Source of the DNA: Verrucomicrobium spinosum DSM 4136 = JCM 18804
Lineage (GTDB): Bacteria; Verrucomicrobiota; Verrucomicrobiia; Verrucomicrobiales; Verrucomicrobiaceae
Direction of reading: 5' to 3'
Assembly (NCBI RefSeq): GCF_000172155.1
Contig: NZ_ABIZ01000001.1
Span: 4,931,105-4,995,104 of the forward strand
Length of the DNA: 64,000 nucleotides
A program made the translations under genes and the position numbers. The notes below the pieces were generated by a model that worked only from the letters and a program-made list of their open reading frames with translations, did not search any database and was not told where the DNA came from. Shown piece after piece: positions 1-9,282 of the stretch (position 1 is its first letter; the number at the start of each line of letters is the position of its first letter).

Positions 1-161
1 CCTGACAGGTTGGGAAGGCGAGAATCAGAACGAGCGATCTCGATAAAATCCAAAGGTGGGCAAGATGCCGCTCGTGGGACCTCCTCCAGTGAGCAATCCG
101 TCAGAAACCAGTAACCGCCATACTGGAACGCTCCCGGAACTGACTTTGGGTCTGATGGCAT
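1..161 (-). CDS. Possible 3' part or fragment of an unknown gene at the window edge
   Basis: A minus-strand frame stays open from the stop codon of the neighbouring small secreted protein (at 294-296) down to base 1. The first ATG in it is at 161, giving at least 53 residues that run off the window; the frame could also start further upstream at a TTG. The peptide has a mixed, plausible composition (for example the stretch GGYWFLTDCSLEEVP) but no family is recognised. It would be the second gene of a two-gene unit with the secreted protein. It may also be a chance open frame. Confidence 0.3.
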   Translation of the reverse strand, partial: MPSDPKSVPGAFQYGGYWFLTDCSLEEVPRAASCPPLDFIEIARSDSRLPNLS

Positions 162-293
162 CTCGAATAGCTCTCGAAATTGGGCGAACTGAGGATTAAG
201 CGACAGCGAGCGCAAGACGTCGATGACACGACAGATAGCCTCCGAGCCGTTGCCTGCATCCCTTTTGTTCGCCCTCTGCTGTGCGGAGTAGGT

Positions 294-668
294 TCATTTC
301 CCTGGCTGCGGATGCCTCCGGAGATAAAGCATCTTGTCGGTGGCCTGCGAGAGCTCCCAGCCCTGTTCCGCCATGCTGTTCAGGTAGTATTCAACAAGCA
401 GTGACTCCACATCGCCAGCGGCATCAACTGCATCAAGTATCGATTCCGATGATACTTTCTTGGTGTCCCCATTGCCCTTCGAACGGGACTCGACAGCCTC
501 ATACACTTTCGGTCGGTGTGTCTTTGCCCAGGTCTTGAGCTGATCTTCGTTCAAAACGCTCCCCAGCGTAGCCAATTGGGTAACGCGGTATTCCCACTTC
601 GGCTCTTGAGAGAAAGCTCTCAAAGTGGAAATCATCACAAGGCATAAGATAACGAGTTTTGTGTTCAT
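294..668 (-). CDS. Small secreted protein, DUF4177-like
   Basis: A 124-residue protein. Residues 1-20 form a clear signal peptide (hydrophobic core LVILCLVMISTLRAF then SQEP), so the mature protein should be exported. The mature part begins KWEYRV and ends with LNSMAEQGWELSQ and YLRR, the pattern of DUF4177-type small beta-sheet proteins, where a WEY strand and a GWEL strand frame the domain. The function of that family is not known. The gene starts just outside the left end of the IS1380-type element at about 721, so its upstream region was probably altered by that insertion. Family assignment is by motif only. Confidence 0.6.
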   Translation of the reverse strand: MNTKLVILCLVMISTLRAFSQEPKWEYRVTQLATLGSVLNEDQLKTWAKTHRPKVYEAVESRSKGNGDTKKVSSESILDAVDAAGDVESLLVEYYLNSMAEQGWELSQATDKMLYLRRHPQPGK

Positions 669-1498
669 TGGTGTCGTAGAGATTTGTTCGGGTCGGACAT
701 TAGCTTCGAGGTTGGTTTACTCCCCAGTTTCATAAAGTCCGCACTCAAAAGCTGAACTGAAGCACTGGCGGCGCCCTTTTTCCCGGGATAAAGCGTTGTT
801 ACCACACGTCGCAAAAACCCAAATAAAAAGACCACCATTAGTGAAAGTTTACAGCCGCTCCATTTACACCTGCCGCAAGGACATTCCAAGTCTCAAATTT
901 GCTCCGGCCGAGCATCTCACCGCTTTTGGCGGCCTGGTCATTTTCATGAAGCTCTTCGAGCGGCTCGATCTGTGGTCCAGGATCAACCGCTGCTTCGCCC
1001 ACCTTCCCAAGGCAGGGGGCTACACGCATGGCGTGATGATTCGCTGCCGGCTGGTTCATCTGCTGCTGGGGTGCCGGCATTTGCGTGAGCGCGACTTCTA
1101 CGCTCACGATCCCCTGGTGCGCCAATGTCTGGGCCTGCTCCGAATCCCCAGTGTGCCCACGCTGAGCCGCTTGCTGGCCAGCACCGATGAAACCAGCGTT
1201 GAGGACCTGCGTCAGCTCAACCTTCAGCCGGTCCTTGATCGTCTCGCCCAGCAAGGCATGCGCACATTGACGCTGGATTTCGATGGCAGCGTCCTGTCCA
1301 CCTCACGCCATGCCCAGGGCACAGCGGTTAGCTTCAACAAGCAGAAGAAGGGGGCTCGCAGCTAACACCCGCTGTTCTGTCATGTGGCCCAAACCGGACA
1401 GGTGCTGGATGCGCATCATCGCGGCGGCAACATCCAAGACTCCAACGGAGCGGTAAACTTCGTGCGCGAATGTGTCCGGGCTGTGCGGCTGCAACTAG

Positions 1499-3300
1499 CC
1501 CGCATTTCTCATACCCCCTGACTTGACAACCCAAGATCAGCGGGTTTTGGGGTGTGCGCCTTCTGTGGGGGGGAGACTTGGTGGGCGGAATGGGTCGGGC
1601 CAGGGAACTGAAGGCTCTCAGGGCGTGTTCAAGAGGCCTGGATGCTCTTTGCCCAGGGTGCGAAGGCATAAGCATCCCTCTGCATGGGCTGCAGATGTCC
1701 CTTTGAGTGAAAAGGCCCCGGTCTCAGGGGCTGCATCCAGCCAGTCTTCGCTGGGCCAGACCATAGACTTCTTTGAGAGTGCAGGCACTTGGCAGCTGCA
1801 CATAAATGCGCCTCACGCTCACGGTGATCAGGGCCGCGATTTTGAGCAACTTCAGCCGGATCGTGCCCACCGTGGCTGTAGCCAGAGGCGTGCCGTGCAA
1901 GGCCACCGCACGCATCTGGCTCAACAGCAAATAGGCAAAAGTCGAAAACCACAGACGCAACTGGTTGCTGCTCTTCCAGGCAGTTGAAGTGCGGTCGGCA
2001 AACAGGTCCAGCTGCTGTTCCTTGATGCGGTTCTCCATGTTGCCCCGGGCGCAATAGAAGCGTTCATACAACCCGCTGCCCGTGGCAAACTGCTCCTCCC
2101 CCTGCGCCCATGGCTCCCTGGAACTGATGTTGGTGACAATGAAACGGGGGTTGGTCTTGCCCTGGGTTATTTCGGCCTTGCCGATGACACGCCGTTCCCG
2201 GCTCCAGGTCTTGAGCGTGCTGTAGCTCAACTCCTCAAACTCCCGTGCGGTTCCTTCCAGTTCGGGCGGAGCCTTGGCTCCGGCAGCTTTTGCAAGGCGC
2301 ACCGCCTCGGCATCGAGCTTCGCGGCCGTCCGCCAGAAGGTGGGGGCGAGCATCTCCTGCAAGCGGACGTTGCGGGCCAGTCCAAAAACATAGTACAGCT
2401 GCGGCTGGGTCTCGATCCAGCTCATGAGCTCATCGCGGCAGAACCCGCTGTCGGCACGCACAATGATGACCACCTGCCTGCCAAACCGGCCGCGGATGGC
2501 CTTCACGATCTTCTGGAGGGCCTCCAGGGTGCCGCCTGCCGCATCCCCGTCGGCGGTGCGCAACTGTGACCACAGAGGCACATCCCCACAAAAGCAATAA
2601 AGGGGCAGGTAACAGTAGCCTTTGTAGTAACCGTGATAGAAGCGGCCTTCCTGGTGGCCGTGAAGCAGGTCGTCGGTGGCATCAAAGTCCAGGACAATGA
2701 CCCCGCTTTTGCGTGGGATGGCCGCCACCGCCATCTGCAAAAGCAGGTCTTGGATCCTGTCGGCATCAGCGTGGATCTTTTTGGTGAGCGCGTGTTCCTG
2801 GGCACCCAGCTCCATGCGGTTGAGGGTGCTCTTGCCCGCCAGGGGGCAGCCTGCATCCTGCGCATGATGCCGCTCCTGCCCCAAGACATCGGCCCGCCCG
2901 CAAGCGGCAGCCAGGAGGGGATCTCGGCGCAGACAGTCGTGGTCATTGAGGTCTTCGTAGCCCAGGGCCAGACCAAAAATACGCTGACGCAGCATGCCCG
3001 CCAGATCGTGTTCGACGAAGCGCTGGTCGCGTCGGTCAGTGAAACAACCCGCCAGCTTCTCACACAGGCCCAGCTTCTGGTCGATCTGGCGCAACAGGAG
3101 GCTGCCCCCTTCACTGGAGAGGTAACCTCCTGAGAAATCCGCCTCCACACGCCTGCCACCCAGCGCTTGAAACTCCAACTTGGCCTGTGTACACTGTGTC
3201 GCTGCTTGAGTCTGGTGCATGCCTTGGTTTTTGCCTTGGTAATCAAAGACTAATGCGCCGCTGCACCCGGCTCAAGCTTCTCGCGTATGAGAAATGCGGG
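1499..3300 (-). mobile_element. Intact IS1380-type insertion sequence, 1802 bp
   Basis: The ends are perfect 16-bp inverted repeats: CCCGCATTTCTCATAC at 1499-1514 and its complement at 3285-3300. Both ends are flanked by CTAG (1495-1498 and 3301-3304), a 4-bp direct duplication as expected of the IS1380 family. Removing the element plus one CTAG joins the two halves of the older transposase pseudogene. It carries one full-length transposase on the minus strand; about 225 bp at 1499-1723 are non-coding. Perfect ends, exact duplication and an intact gene point to a recent insertion. Confidence 0.92.
1724..3220 (-). CDS. IS1380-family transposase
   Basis: A full-length 498-residue transposase of the IS1380 family, which moves by a DDE (RNase H fold) mechanism. 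The three acidic positions can be placed: D in VLDFDATDD, D in VRADSGF, and E in FYCARGNMENRIKEQ, the last being the family signature in the C-terminal catalytic strand. The N-terminus (ADFSGGYLSSEGGSLLLRQ) is the typical start of this family. The ATG at 3220 lies 80 bp inside the right inverted repeat and was chosen because homology begins just after it. The gene appears intact, unlike the older transposase of the same family that it interrupts. Confidence 0.93.
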   Translation of the reverse strand: MHQTQAATQCTQAKLEFQALGGRRVEADFSGGYLSSEGGSLLLRQIDQKLGLCEKLAGCFTDRRDQRFVEHDLAGMLRQRIFGLALGYEDLNDHDCLRRDPLLAAACGRADVLGQERHHAQDAGCPLAGKSTLNRMELGAQEHALTKKIHADADRIQDLLLQMAVAAIPRKSGVIVLDFDATDDLLHGHQEGRFYHGYYKGYCYLPLYCFCGDVPLWSQLRTADGDAAGGTLEALQKIVKAIRGRFGRQVVIIVRADSGFCRDELMSWIETQPQLYYVFGLARNVRLQEMLAPTFWRTAAKLDAEAVRLAKAAGAKAPPELEGTAREFEELSYSTLKTWSRERRVIGKAEITQGKTNPRFIVTNISSREPWAQGEEQFATGSGLYERFYCARGNMENRIKEQQLDLFADRTSTAWKSSNQLRLWFSTFAYLLLSQMRAVALHGTPLATATVGTIRLKLLKIAALITVSVRRIYVQLPSACTLKEVYGLAQRRLAGCSP

Positions 3301-4171
3301 CTAGGGGACAGATAGCGCATGGACAGCGCGATCTTCAGCGAAGAGCTCACCGAGGAGCTCGACACGTTTGCAGGTGTACCACACTGTCAGCGTCCCCTTT
3401 GAGCGTTTCACCCAGCTCAAAGAGATCTTCTGCTCCCGCAAGAGCTAGTGGCAGCCCCCGGGGCGCGAGGGCAGCCACAATTTTGAGCTGCGTCGGAAGC
3501 CCAAGTGCTGGGGGCATCGGCGACGCTTTGTGTTGGCGAGCCAGGAGGTGGAAAAGCAGGATAGAGAGCCTCTACATCTGGACTTGTTCCGTCCTGTGGA
3601 ACGGCGTGGACCTCAAGATCATCCTGACCCATCACACGCTGGGGGCAGCCAGGAAAAGGTGTTTGGAGAGGCTCAAAAGCCAGGTGCAACTCGGCTACGT
3701 GCCGCGCCGTCGATTGCACGCCAACCCGATGTGGCTGCTGGCGCATAACCTGGGTCGGGTGTTGCAAACGGTGCAACCCCCGCCCCAGAGGGAGTTGGGG
3801 GTCAAGCGCACGGCGCGCTGGGTGTTTGCCGAACTTGGGACGCTGCGCCGCACGGTGTTGCACCAGGTCGGCCGCTTGACCCGCCCTCAGGGCAAGTGGA
3901 CGCTGACGCTGCCCGACATTCCTGCCCTCAGGGCGGCCCTTGAGGGGTTCGGGTTCGCGGTGTTATGAAACATTGGGGATTAGTTGGCCGGACGTCTAAG
4001 CTGCGCCAACCTCCGGGGCGGGGCGAGCGTGGAGACGGGATGGCGGGTTAAAGTTACAGGGAGCATGGCCAACAGAGCAGCCCTGGCGGTTGGCACCAGG
4101 GCTTTGTACGCCCTCGTTGGTTGAGATGCTTGGTTCATCTCGATTCGGTGTATGCCGGGTCGCTCGAAAAC

Positions 4172-4474
4172 TCAATCCTCAACTCGTGTGCAGCGTCCGT
4201 AGATACCCTTAGCAGTGATCCAGCCATTGATGAGGCCGCAGTTGTTTCCGATCTGAAACTGGTCTCCCTTCCGGGCCTTGATGATGTGAAGATACTGGCG
4301 TCCGTTGACCTTGCACAGCACGATGTCCCCTACCTCAAGGCGCTCAGGCTCCATCGGCTCGACGGTGCAGAGCTGACCGGACTCAATCCGCCCCGTCATT
4401 GAGTTACCCCGAGGCCGGAACTGCGCCACCTCACCAGCCAGTAGCTTTGCGATGTATGGAGTGGCCCAGCTCAT
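4172..4474 (-). CDS. S24/S26-like peptidase or phage-type regulator fragment
   Basis: A 100-residue protein. It contains PRGNSMTGRIESG, matching the GxSM motif that carries the nucleophile Ser in LexA-like (S24) and signal-peptidase-like (S26) proteins, then EVGDIVLCKVNGRQYLHIIKARKG and QIGNN, the beta-strand pattern that follows in that fold. The second active-site residue would be His or Lys of YLHIIK. There is no DNA-binding domain or membrane segment, so it is either a stand-alone soluble peptidase-like protein or a remnant of a phage or plasmid gene. Its position beside the IS remnants fits an accessory origin. Substrate unknown. Confidence 0.55.
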   Translation of the reverse strand: MSWATPYIAKLLAGEVAQFRPRGNSMTGRIESGQLCTVEPMEPERLEVGDIVLCKVNGRQYLHIIKARKGDQFQIGNNCGLINGWITAKGIYGRCTRVED

Positions 4475-4641
4475 ATTCGTGGATTAGGGGTAGTGTAGTG
4501 CTGCGAAGTTGGGCGACCAATCAAGCTCAGCGACCGCCGCCGGAAACGCAAGCGCGGCTGCCCAGCGGGGCGGCGGTTCGCTGGAGCGCCCTGGTTAGGC
4601 GGCCAAGCCCTAGCGCTACCAGGACGGAATTTGTCACCCAT

Positions 4642-5478
4642 CTACCGAGATTGAGAGACAGCCACGGAGGTCTCAGGATTCACATCACCGCGAGGGTCGA
4701 CCACGATGTCCGGGGCGAAGGTCACTCGCTCGGCTGGAGCATCGGTAGCGAGAAAGAGGAAAACGTAGTTGTCGTTATCGTGGAGACCGCCGAGCGCGAA
4801 AGGTCGGACCTCGCCCTGGCTTGTGGCGACCCGATAACCTCTGAGGTGTGCCGTGTCATTGGCTCCTCGTTTCGGTTTTACGCCGCCCGCCCAGATCGCA
4901 ACCACGACCTGACGTGCACCGGCGGGGGGATCGCAGGGAAAGTCTCCCGCCTTGAATCCCAGAGCTTGCACCAGCGTCGGCCCGTCGGCCAACGGGATCA
5001 CTGGCACCGAGAGGCCTTTCCCGTTGGCTCCGTATTCGAGCGGCAGGTCGCCGGTCACCTCGACGGAAACTGGAGGATCAGTCTGGGCGCTGCCAAGGTC
5101 TCCGATGAGGAGCACGGTGTGGCCCTTGCCCAGGGCGGACGCCGGCGCGGTCGTGGCGTAGATCGGCTGACGTAGCGCCCCGGACCGAGTTTTGACGGTG
5201 AAGGCCTTGGGGTTGACGCTGGGGCCATCCATCACCCGTCGTGAGAACGTGACCGGCATACCGTCCTTGCCGGGAGCCTCGGCGGAGAACTGGGCAGCCA
5301 TCTTGGGCAACGCATCATCGAGCCCAAAGAAGGCGCTGACCAGCCGGGGAGGCTCGTGGTCCAGGTTGGTCTTGGGTATCGTCTGTCTAATCCCGACTGT
5401 ATTTGAGGTGTGCGCGCATCCAGCGATAGTGAAAACCGTCGCGATGCAACTGGCGGTTTTGATGATGTTTCTTTTCAT
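4642..5478 (-). CDS. Hypothetical lipoprotein
   Basis: A 278-residue protein whose N-terminus has a signal peptide ending in a lipobox (FTIAGC, Cys at about residue 21), so it should be lipid-anchored after export. The mature part has alternating strands (VSVEVTGDLPLEYG, ARQVVVAIWAGGV, YVFLFLATDAP) suggesting a beta-rich fold, and ends in a polar tail. No family is recognised. It lies alone between the S24-like gene and the DUF1592 protein, with about 300 bp of apparently empty sequence upstream. Confidence 0.6.
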   Translation of the reverse strand: MKRNIIKTASCIATVFTIAGCAHTSNTVGIRQTIPKTNLDHEPPRLVSAFFGLDDALPKMAAQFSAEAPGKDGMPVTFSRRVMDGPSVNPKAFTVKTRSGALRQPIYATTAPASALGKGHTVLLIGDLGSAQTDPPVSVEVTGDLPLEYGANGKGLSVPVIPLADGPTLVQALGFKAGDFPCDPPAGARQVVVAIWAGGVKPKRGANDTAHLRGYRVATSQGEVRPFALGGLHDNDNYVFLFLATDAPAERVTFAPDIVVDPRGDVNPETSVAVSQSR

Positions 5479-5793
5479 AGTTGTAATGTTTGATGTGCGC
5501 TGCCAATCTTCCGAATCGCTTTGGCGGCTGGGCGCATCGCAAAACCTTGGTCAAGAATTTTGGGATCAGCATGTAGTACCACGAGCTGAAATTAGCCCGC
5601 AAATACCGCCCCGAGGCGGACCGTCCCCCTTTGCTTGGGAAAACGCCACGGGTGACGCCATGCGGGACTTTGCACGCACCTTCGGCTCGCGAACACATCA
5701 TCCAGCCACCGCAGCGGGTGGCCAGACGCAGAAGCCTCTCTGCGCCATCCTCCGATTTCGGCACCCGGCGAGCACTCCGCATGTTCCACTGAT
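5479..5793. other. Intergenic stretch without a supported gene
   Basis: Open frames here (one minus-strand frame of 131 codons overlaps the start of the lipoprotein gene) have an unnatural composition and no recognisable motif. No hairpin with a T-run was found. Confidence 0.5.
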
Positions 5794-8559
5794 TTACCGT
5801 TTTCCCGCCTCACCCGCCCGCATCTTCTGAAACGGCACGCTTTCCACCACGGCCACCACGATGTCCTGGAACTTGTAGCCGCGCTCCTCAGCCTGCTTGG
5901 TGAGTTGCTTCACGAAGTACTTGTCTGGGTAATCCAGACCGCGACCGAGGGAGTAAATCAAGAGGTTCTCCACGAGGCAGCGGGTGAAGTCGTTCTTCTT
6001 GTTCGCCACCAGCACCTTGCGCAATTCCGCCGCGCCGTTGAATCCCTGGCCGGTGAGCAGTTTGCCCGTGGCATCGATCGGCTGCTTGTTGTCTGTATCG
6101 CGCCAGCGGCCGATGGCATCGTAGTTCTCCAGGGCGAAGCCCATGGGATCTAGGAAAGCATGGCAGCTCGCGCAGGCCGGGTTGGAGCGGTGCGCTTCGA
6201 AGCGCTGACGCAGGGTGCCTGTCACCTTGGCACCACGGTCTTCACCAAACGCCGGCACGTTCTGCGGGGCCGGAGGCGGTGGGGTACCTAGGATATTCTC
6301 CAAGATAAACTGACCGCGCTTCACCGGAGAGGTGCGGTTCGGGTGCGAGGTCAGCGTGAGCACACCCGCCTGGGTGAGGATGCCACCTCGAGGGGTGCCT
6401 TCCAGGGACACCTTGCGGAACTGCTTGCCCTTCACGTCCTCCTTGATCCCGTAGAACTTGGCGAGGCTCTCGTTCATGAACGAGTAGTCGCTGTCCAGAA
6501 ACTCCAGGACGCTCCGATTGCCCCGGTAGATGTGGTCGAAGAACATGAGCGACTCCGTCTTCATGTCATAGGCCAGACGACCCTCGAACTCAGGGAACAG
6601 GCGGCGATTGGGTGCCACGAGCTCCACATCCCGCAGACGCAGCCACTGTCCGGCGAAGTTCTCCGCCATGGCCCAGCCCTTCCAGTCACCGATCATGCGA
6701 GTCACTTGGGCGCGCAGATTCTTCCGCAACTCACCCGCTGAGGCGAGGCGCAGCAACTCATCGTCCGGCGCGCTGGACCAGAGGAAATAAGACAGGCGCG
6801 CGGCCAGCGTGAACTCATCCACCAGCACGGCCTCGTTCTCCACCTTGCCTTCCGGCTCGGCACCGCCGCGGAACAGGAACTTGGGCGAGCAGAGCATGGC
6901 CTCTGTGACCACACTCAGGGTCTCCTCCAGATCCGCCCCGTCTTTGGAGGCCATTTTGGCCAGGCCCACCAGCTTCTCGAGATCCACCGGATCCAGCGGA
7001 CGACGGAAGATCTTCAGTCCCATCTTGGCGGTCCATTTGGGGATCTCCTCGTCACTGAGCAGATTGAGGGGCTGGGTGTTCAGCGGCCCCTCCACGATCA
7101 CCCGGTGCACCGTGAGATTGCGGTCGCCCGTCTCCTTGCTGTAGGAGTCATTGATAAAGCTCACACGCAACGGACGAAGCCCAGGTGTCAGCGGTGTCTT
7201 GAAGCTGATCGTCTGCTGCACGCCGGTCTTGGCCGTGACTTCCTTGGTGGCCAGATCCTTATCACCCAGACGCACTGTAAACTTGGCACCCTCTCCCCCC
7301 ACCTGATCCGCACTGGCCACCACCATGATGCGGTACTCGCCCTCGAACGGGATGTTGACCTCGCGCTCCATGCTTCCGGAGGTGACCATCATCAACCCAT
7401 CATCGTAGAAGTCATTCACCGGCAGGCTGGATTCGAAGGCATTTGCCTCAAGCACCATCTGCGGCGCGGCCAGCCCCTTGCCATCCACCAGCCAGTTCAC
7501 GAACTTGGACTGCCACTGGCCACGGAACTTGATCGGCCCCTGGAGCAACACATTCTGCACCAGCAGATTCCGATCCCGCCGATGAGCTTCAGCAGCATTG
7601 GGATCGCCAAAGTCATTGAGGAACGCGACCGTGATCTTGCAGTCCCCTTTCTTCACCGGCACATCCAGGCTGACGCGCTGCCAGTTCTCGTCCGGCTTGT
7701 CGGCGTGATACTCCGCCGTCACTTCGCCCTCGCGGACGTCGTTGCCATCCACCTTCACCGCAAACTTCGCCTTCTCCGGCCCGCTCTGTGTCGCAGAGAC
7801 ATTGAGAATGAGGCGATACACGCCATCCTCCTTCACGTTTACCCGGGTGGTAATCTTGCCATTGGTGAAAAGAGCCACAGCGCCGTTCAGCTCGCCGCCC
7901 TGCCCTTCGGTCACCTTCAAGCCATCGCCTGAGCGCTCTTCTTTGTACACCCCGGGTGGCTTCAGCCAGACGGCCTCGTCCGCCACCTTGCGGGCAGCCT
8001 TCATGTACTTCTCCATCAACAAGGGCGAAAGGCTCAGCACATCGCCGATGTTGTCATACCCATATCCTGTATCATCAGGAGGGAAGGAACTGGCGGGGCG
8101 GGAATCCACGCCAAAGACGTCGCGGACCGTGTTGTTGTACTCCACGCGGTTCAGGCGGCGCAGAGTCACGTGGCCGGGGTCGGGCTTGGCAGGATCCACC
8201 CAGAAGACTTGATCATCAATCCAGCTGATCAGCTGATCCCGCACCTCGTTGGTCGGCATCGGCTTGTTTTCCGGAGGCATCACATGGGTCGTCACATGCT
8301 CACGCACGCTGTCCCAGAGTTTCCGGTCACCCAGGATGGCGGCGTAGTCCGTGTTATTGTCCAGGGCGAAGTTGCCCTTGTCCATGCCATCGCCGTGGCA
8401 GTCGTAGCAATACTCCGTCAGCATCGGGAGCACCTTCTTGTCATACTCCTCCTTGCCTCTCGGCTGTTGGGCAGAGGCGACAGCGGCACAGCTTCCTGAG
8501 AGCAGGATCACGAGACCGGCACGGGCAATAGAGCGGGGATGGCGACGGAAACCTTTCAT
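5794..8559 (-). CDS. Secreted cytochrome-c-like DUF1587/1595/1592/1588/1585 protein
   Basis: A 921-residue protein of the multi-domain family common in Planctomycetes and Verrucomicrobia. After a signal peptide (cleavage near ASAQQ, residue 31) it has a cytochrome-c-like segment with CYDCH (51-55), DUF1587 (from about 134, RRLNRVEYNNTVRDVFG), two middle beta-rich modules that look like carbohydrate-binding domains, DUF1595, DUF1592 and DUF1588, with a second haem-type motif CASCH (796-800) followed by DPMGFALENYDAIGRWR, and DUF1585 at the end. Proteins of this type are thought to act in the periplasm in redox or polysaccharide metabolism, but no activity is proven. The start at 8559 is preferred over the one at 8700 because the signal peptide begins there. 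Members often pair with a DUF1552 gene; none is adjacent here. Confidence 0.88.
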   Translation of the reverse strand: MKGFRRHPRSIARAGLVILLSGSCAAVASAQQPRGKEEYDKKVLPMLTEYCYDCHGDGMDKGNFALDNNTDYAAILGDRKLWDSVREHVTTHVMPPENKPMPTNEVRDQLISWIDDQVFWVDPAKPDPGHVTLRRLNRVEYNNTVRDVFGVDSRPASSFPPDDTGYGYDNIGDVLSLSPLLMEKYMKAARKVADEAVWLKPPGVYKEERSGDGLKVTEGQGGELNGAVALFTNGKITTRVNVKEDGVYRLILNVSATQSGPEKAKFAVKVDGNDVREGEVTAEYHADKPDENWQRVSLDVPVKKGDCKITVAFLNDFGDPNAAEAHRRDRNLLVQNVLLQGPIKFRGQWQSKFVNWLVDGKGLAAPQMVLEANAFESSLPVNDFYDDGLMMVTSGSMEREVNIPFEGEYRIMVVASADQVGGEGAKFTVRLGDKDLATKEVTAKTGVQQTISFKTPLTPGLRPLRVSFINDSYSKETGDRNLTVHRVIVEGPLNTQPLNLLSDEEIPKWTAKMGLKIFRRPLDPVDLEKLVGLAKMASKDGADLEETLSVVTEAMLCSPKFLFRGGAEPEGKVENEAVLVDEFTLAARLSYFLWSSAPDDELLRLASAGELRKNLRAQVTRMIGDWKGWAMAENFAGQWLRLRDVELVAPNRRLFPEFEGRLAYDMKTESLMFFDHIYRGNRSVLEFLDSDYSFMNESLAKFYGIKEDVKGKQFRKVSLEGTPRGGILTQAGVLTLTSHPNRTSPVKRGQFILENILGTPPPPAPQNVPAFGEDRGAKVTGTLRQRFEAHRSNPACASCHAFLDPMGFALENYDAIGRWRDTDNKQPIDATGKLLTGQGFNGAAELRKVLVANKKNDFTRCLVENLLIYSLGRGLDYPDKYFVKQLTKQAEERGYKFQDIVVAVVESVPFQKMRAGEAGKR

Positions 8560-8759
8560 TATGAGGGCGAAACTACGTGGCTGCCGCCGCTGTAGGCACA
8601 CCTCCTGCAAGCAGCAGAAAGCGTACCGCCAGCAGCCTGCAGGTGCGGACTCACCCCACCTGAAAGCATACCACGTCGCGACCGTAATCACGACAAACAC
8701 ATGTACGTCTCAATTCTGCGCCAGCTTTCGTGATTTTGCCCTCAGCGCGAAGACCTTCG

Positions 8760-9161
8760 TCAACCCTTGGTCACCTTCACATCCACCTCGTGCGTCTTGC
8801 GCCACTCCCGGTACTTGTCCAGTTCCGTCTCGATGAGCTTCAGGCAGAAAGCCAGCACCGTGGCGTCATCCAGATACCCTATCCCAACAAAGAAATCCGG
8901 GATCACGTCCACCGGCGTCAGTACATAGAAGAGCGCCAGAGCAGCCGCGCCAATGGCCCAGTAGGGCACCTCGCGGTAGCGGCCAGAGAAATAGTCCTTC
9001 ACCATTTGTAGCAGCAGACGGCCATGCTCCAGCAGAGCATGGAGGGCCTTTTTACCGGCCATCTTCTTTTCGATCTCGCCCTCGCTGCGCACCACTTTCT
9101 CAATGGTGGCATCGTGGCGAGTGTCGCGACCAGGAGGGAAGGCAGGCGGAGTTTCAGGCAT
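8760..9161 (-). CDS. DUF1232 (YkvA-like) membrane protein
   Basis: About 133 residues from the ATG at 9161. The C-terminal half contains VPYWAIGAAALALFYVLTP followed by VDVIPDFFVGIGYLDDATV, the hallmark of DUF1232: a short hydrophobic hairpin with the PxDxIPDF and GxLDD pattern. The family is widespread and of unknown function. A longer frame to 9248 exists, but it would overlap the upstream region of the divergent enolase-family gene, so the shorter start was chosen. The N-terminal part is charged and probably cytoplasmic. Confidence 0.8.
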   Translation of the reverse strand: MPETPPAFPPGRDTRHDATIEKVVRSEGEIEKKMAGKKALHALLEHGRLLLQMVKDYFSGRYREVPYWAIGAAALALFYVLTPVDVIPDFFVGIGYLDDATVLAFCLKLIETELDKYREWRKTHEVDVKVTKG

Positions 9162-9282
9162 GGCGGGATGAGCGTGCGTGAAGAAGTCGCTCACCCATGA
9201 TACGACGTTCCCAATCCGATTCGCCAGGAACTTTGGTTTTTCCCGCACACAGCGCCATTTTCAGCCATACTGCGGCCCCTTC

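Larger units (their letters stand above)
841..3968 (+). pseudogene. IS1380-family transposase pseudogene, split by an inserted IS
   Basis: The N-terminal part (841-1498) encodes an IS1380-type transposase start through the first catalytic region (TLDFDGSVLST, then NKQKKGARS). A premature TAA at 1363-1365 stands where the family continues; in the same frame the next residues HPLFCHVAQTGQVLD and DSNGA are still homologous. The gene is then cut at 1498 by the inner element. Past 3304, pieces of the middle domain (DSAIFSEELTEELD, VSVPFERFTQLKEI) lie in different frames, and the C-terminal part (about 3590-3968, QLGYVPRRRLHANPMWLLAHN and RRTVLHQVGRLTRPQGKW) is recognisable. At least one stop, one insertion and several frameshifts make it non-functional. 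The start is uncertain: GTG at 841 fits the family better than TTG at 796. Confidence 0.85.
721..3979. mobile_element. Decayed IS1380-type element, interrupted by a second IS
   Basis: The ends carry imperfect inverted repeats: TCCCCAGTTTCATAA at 721-735 and the complement of TCCCCAATGTTTCATAAC at 3962-3979. Flanking tetranucleotides TTAC (717-720) and TTAG (3980-3983) could be a degraded 4-bp target duplication, the length made by IS1380 elements. Inside lies a broken transposase gene split by the intact IS at 1499-3300. Without the inner element the outer one would be about 1.45 kb, shorter than usual, so internal deletions are likely in addition to point mutations. Confidence 0.65.

Noticed and set aside
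4079-4103. Hairpin AGCCCTGG / CCAGGGCT as a terminator of the S24-like gene
   Set aside because: The stem is good, but neither strand has a T-run after it and it lies 70 bp past the stop, so it is not listed as a terminator.
5387-5782. A 131-codon minus-strand frame upstream of the lipoprotein gene
   Set aside because: It overlaps the lipoprotein start in another frame and has no motif or natural composition.
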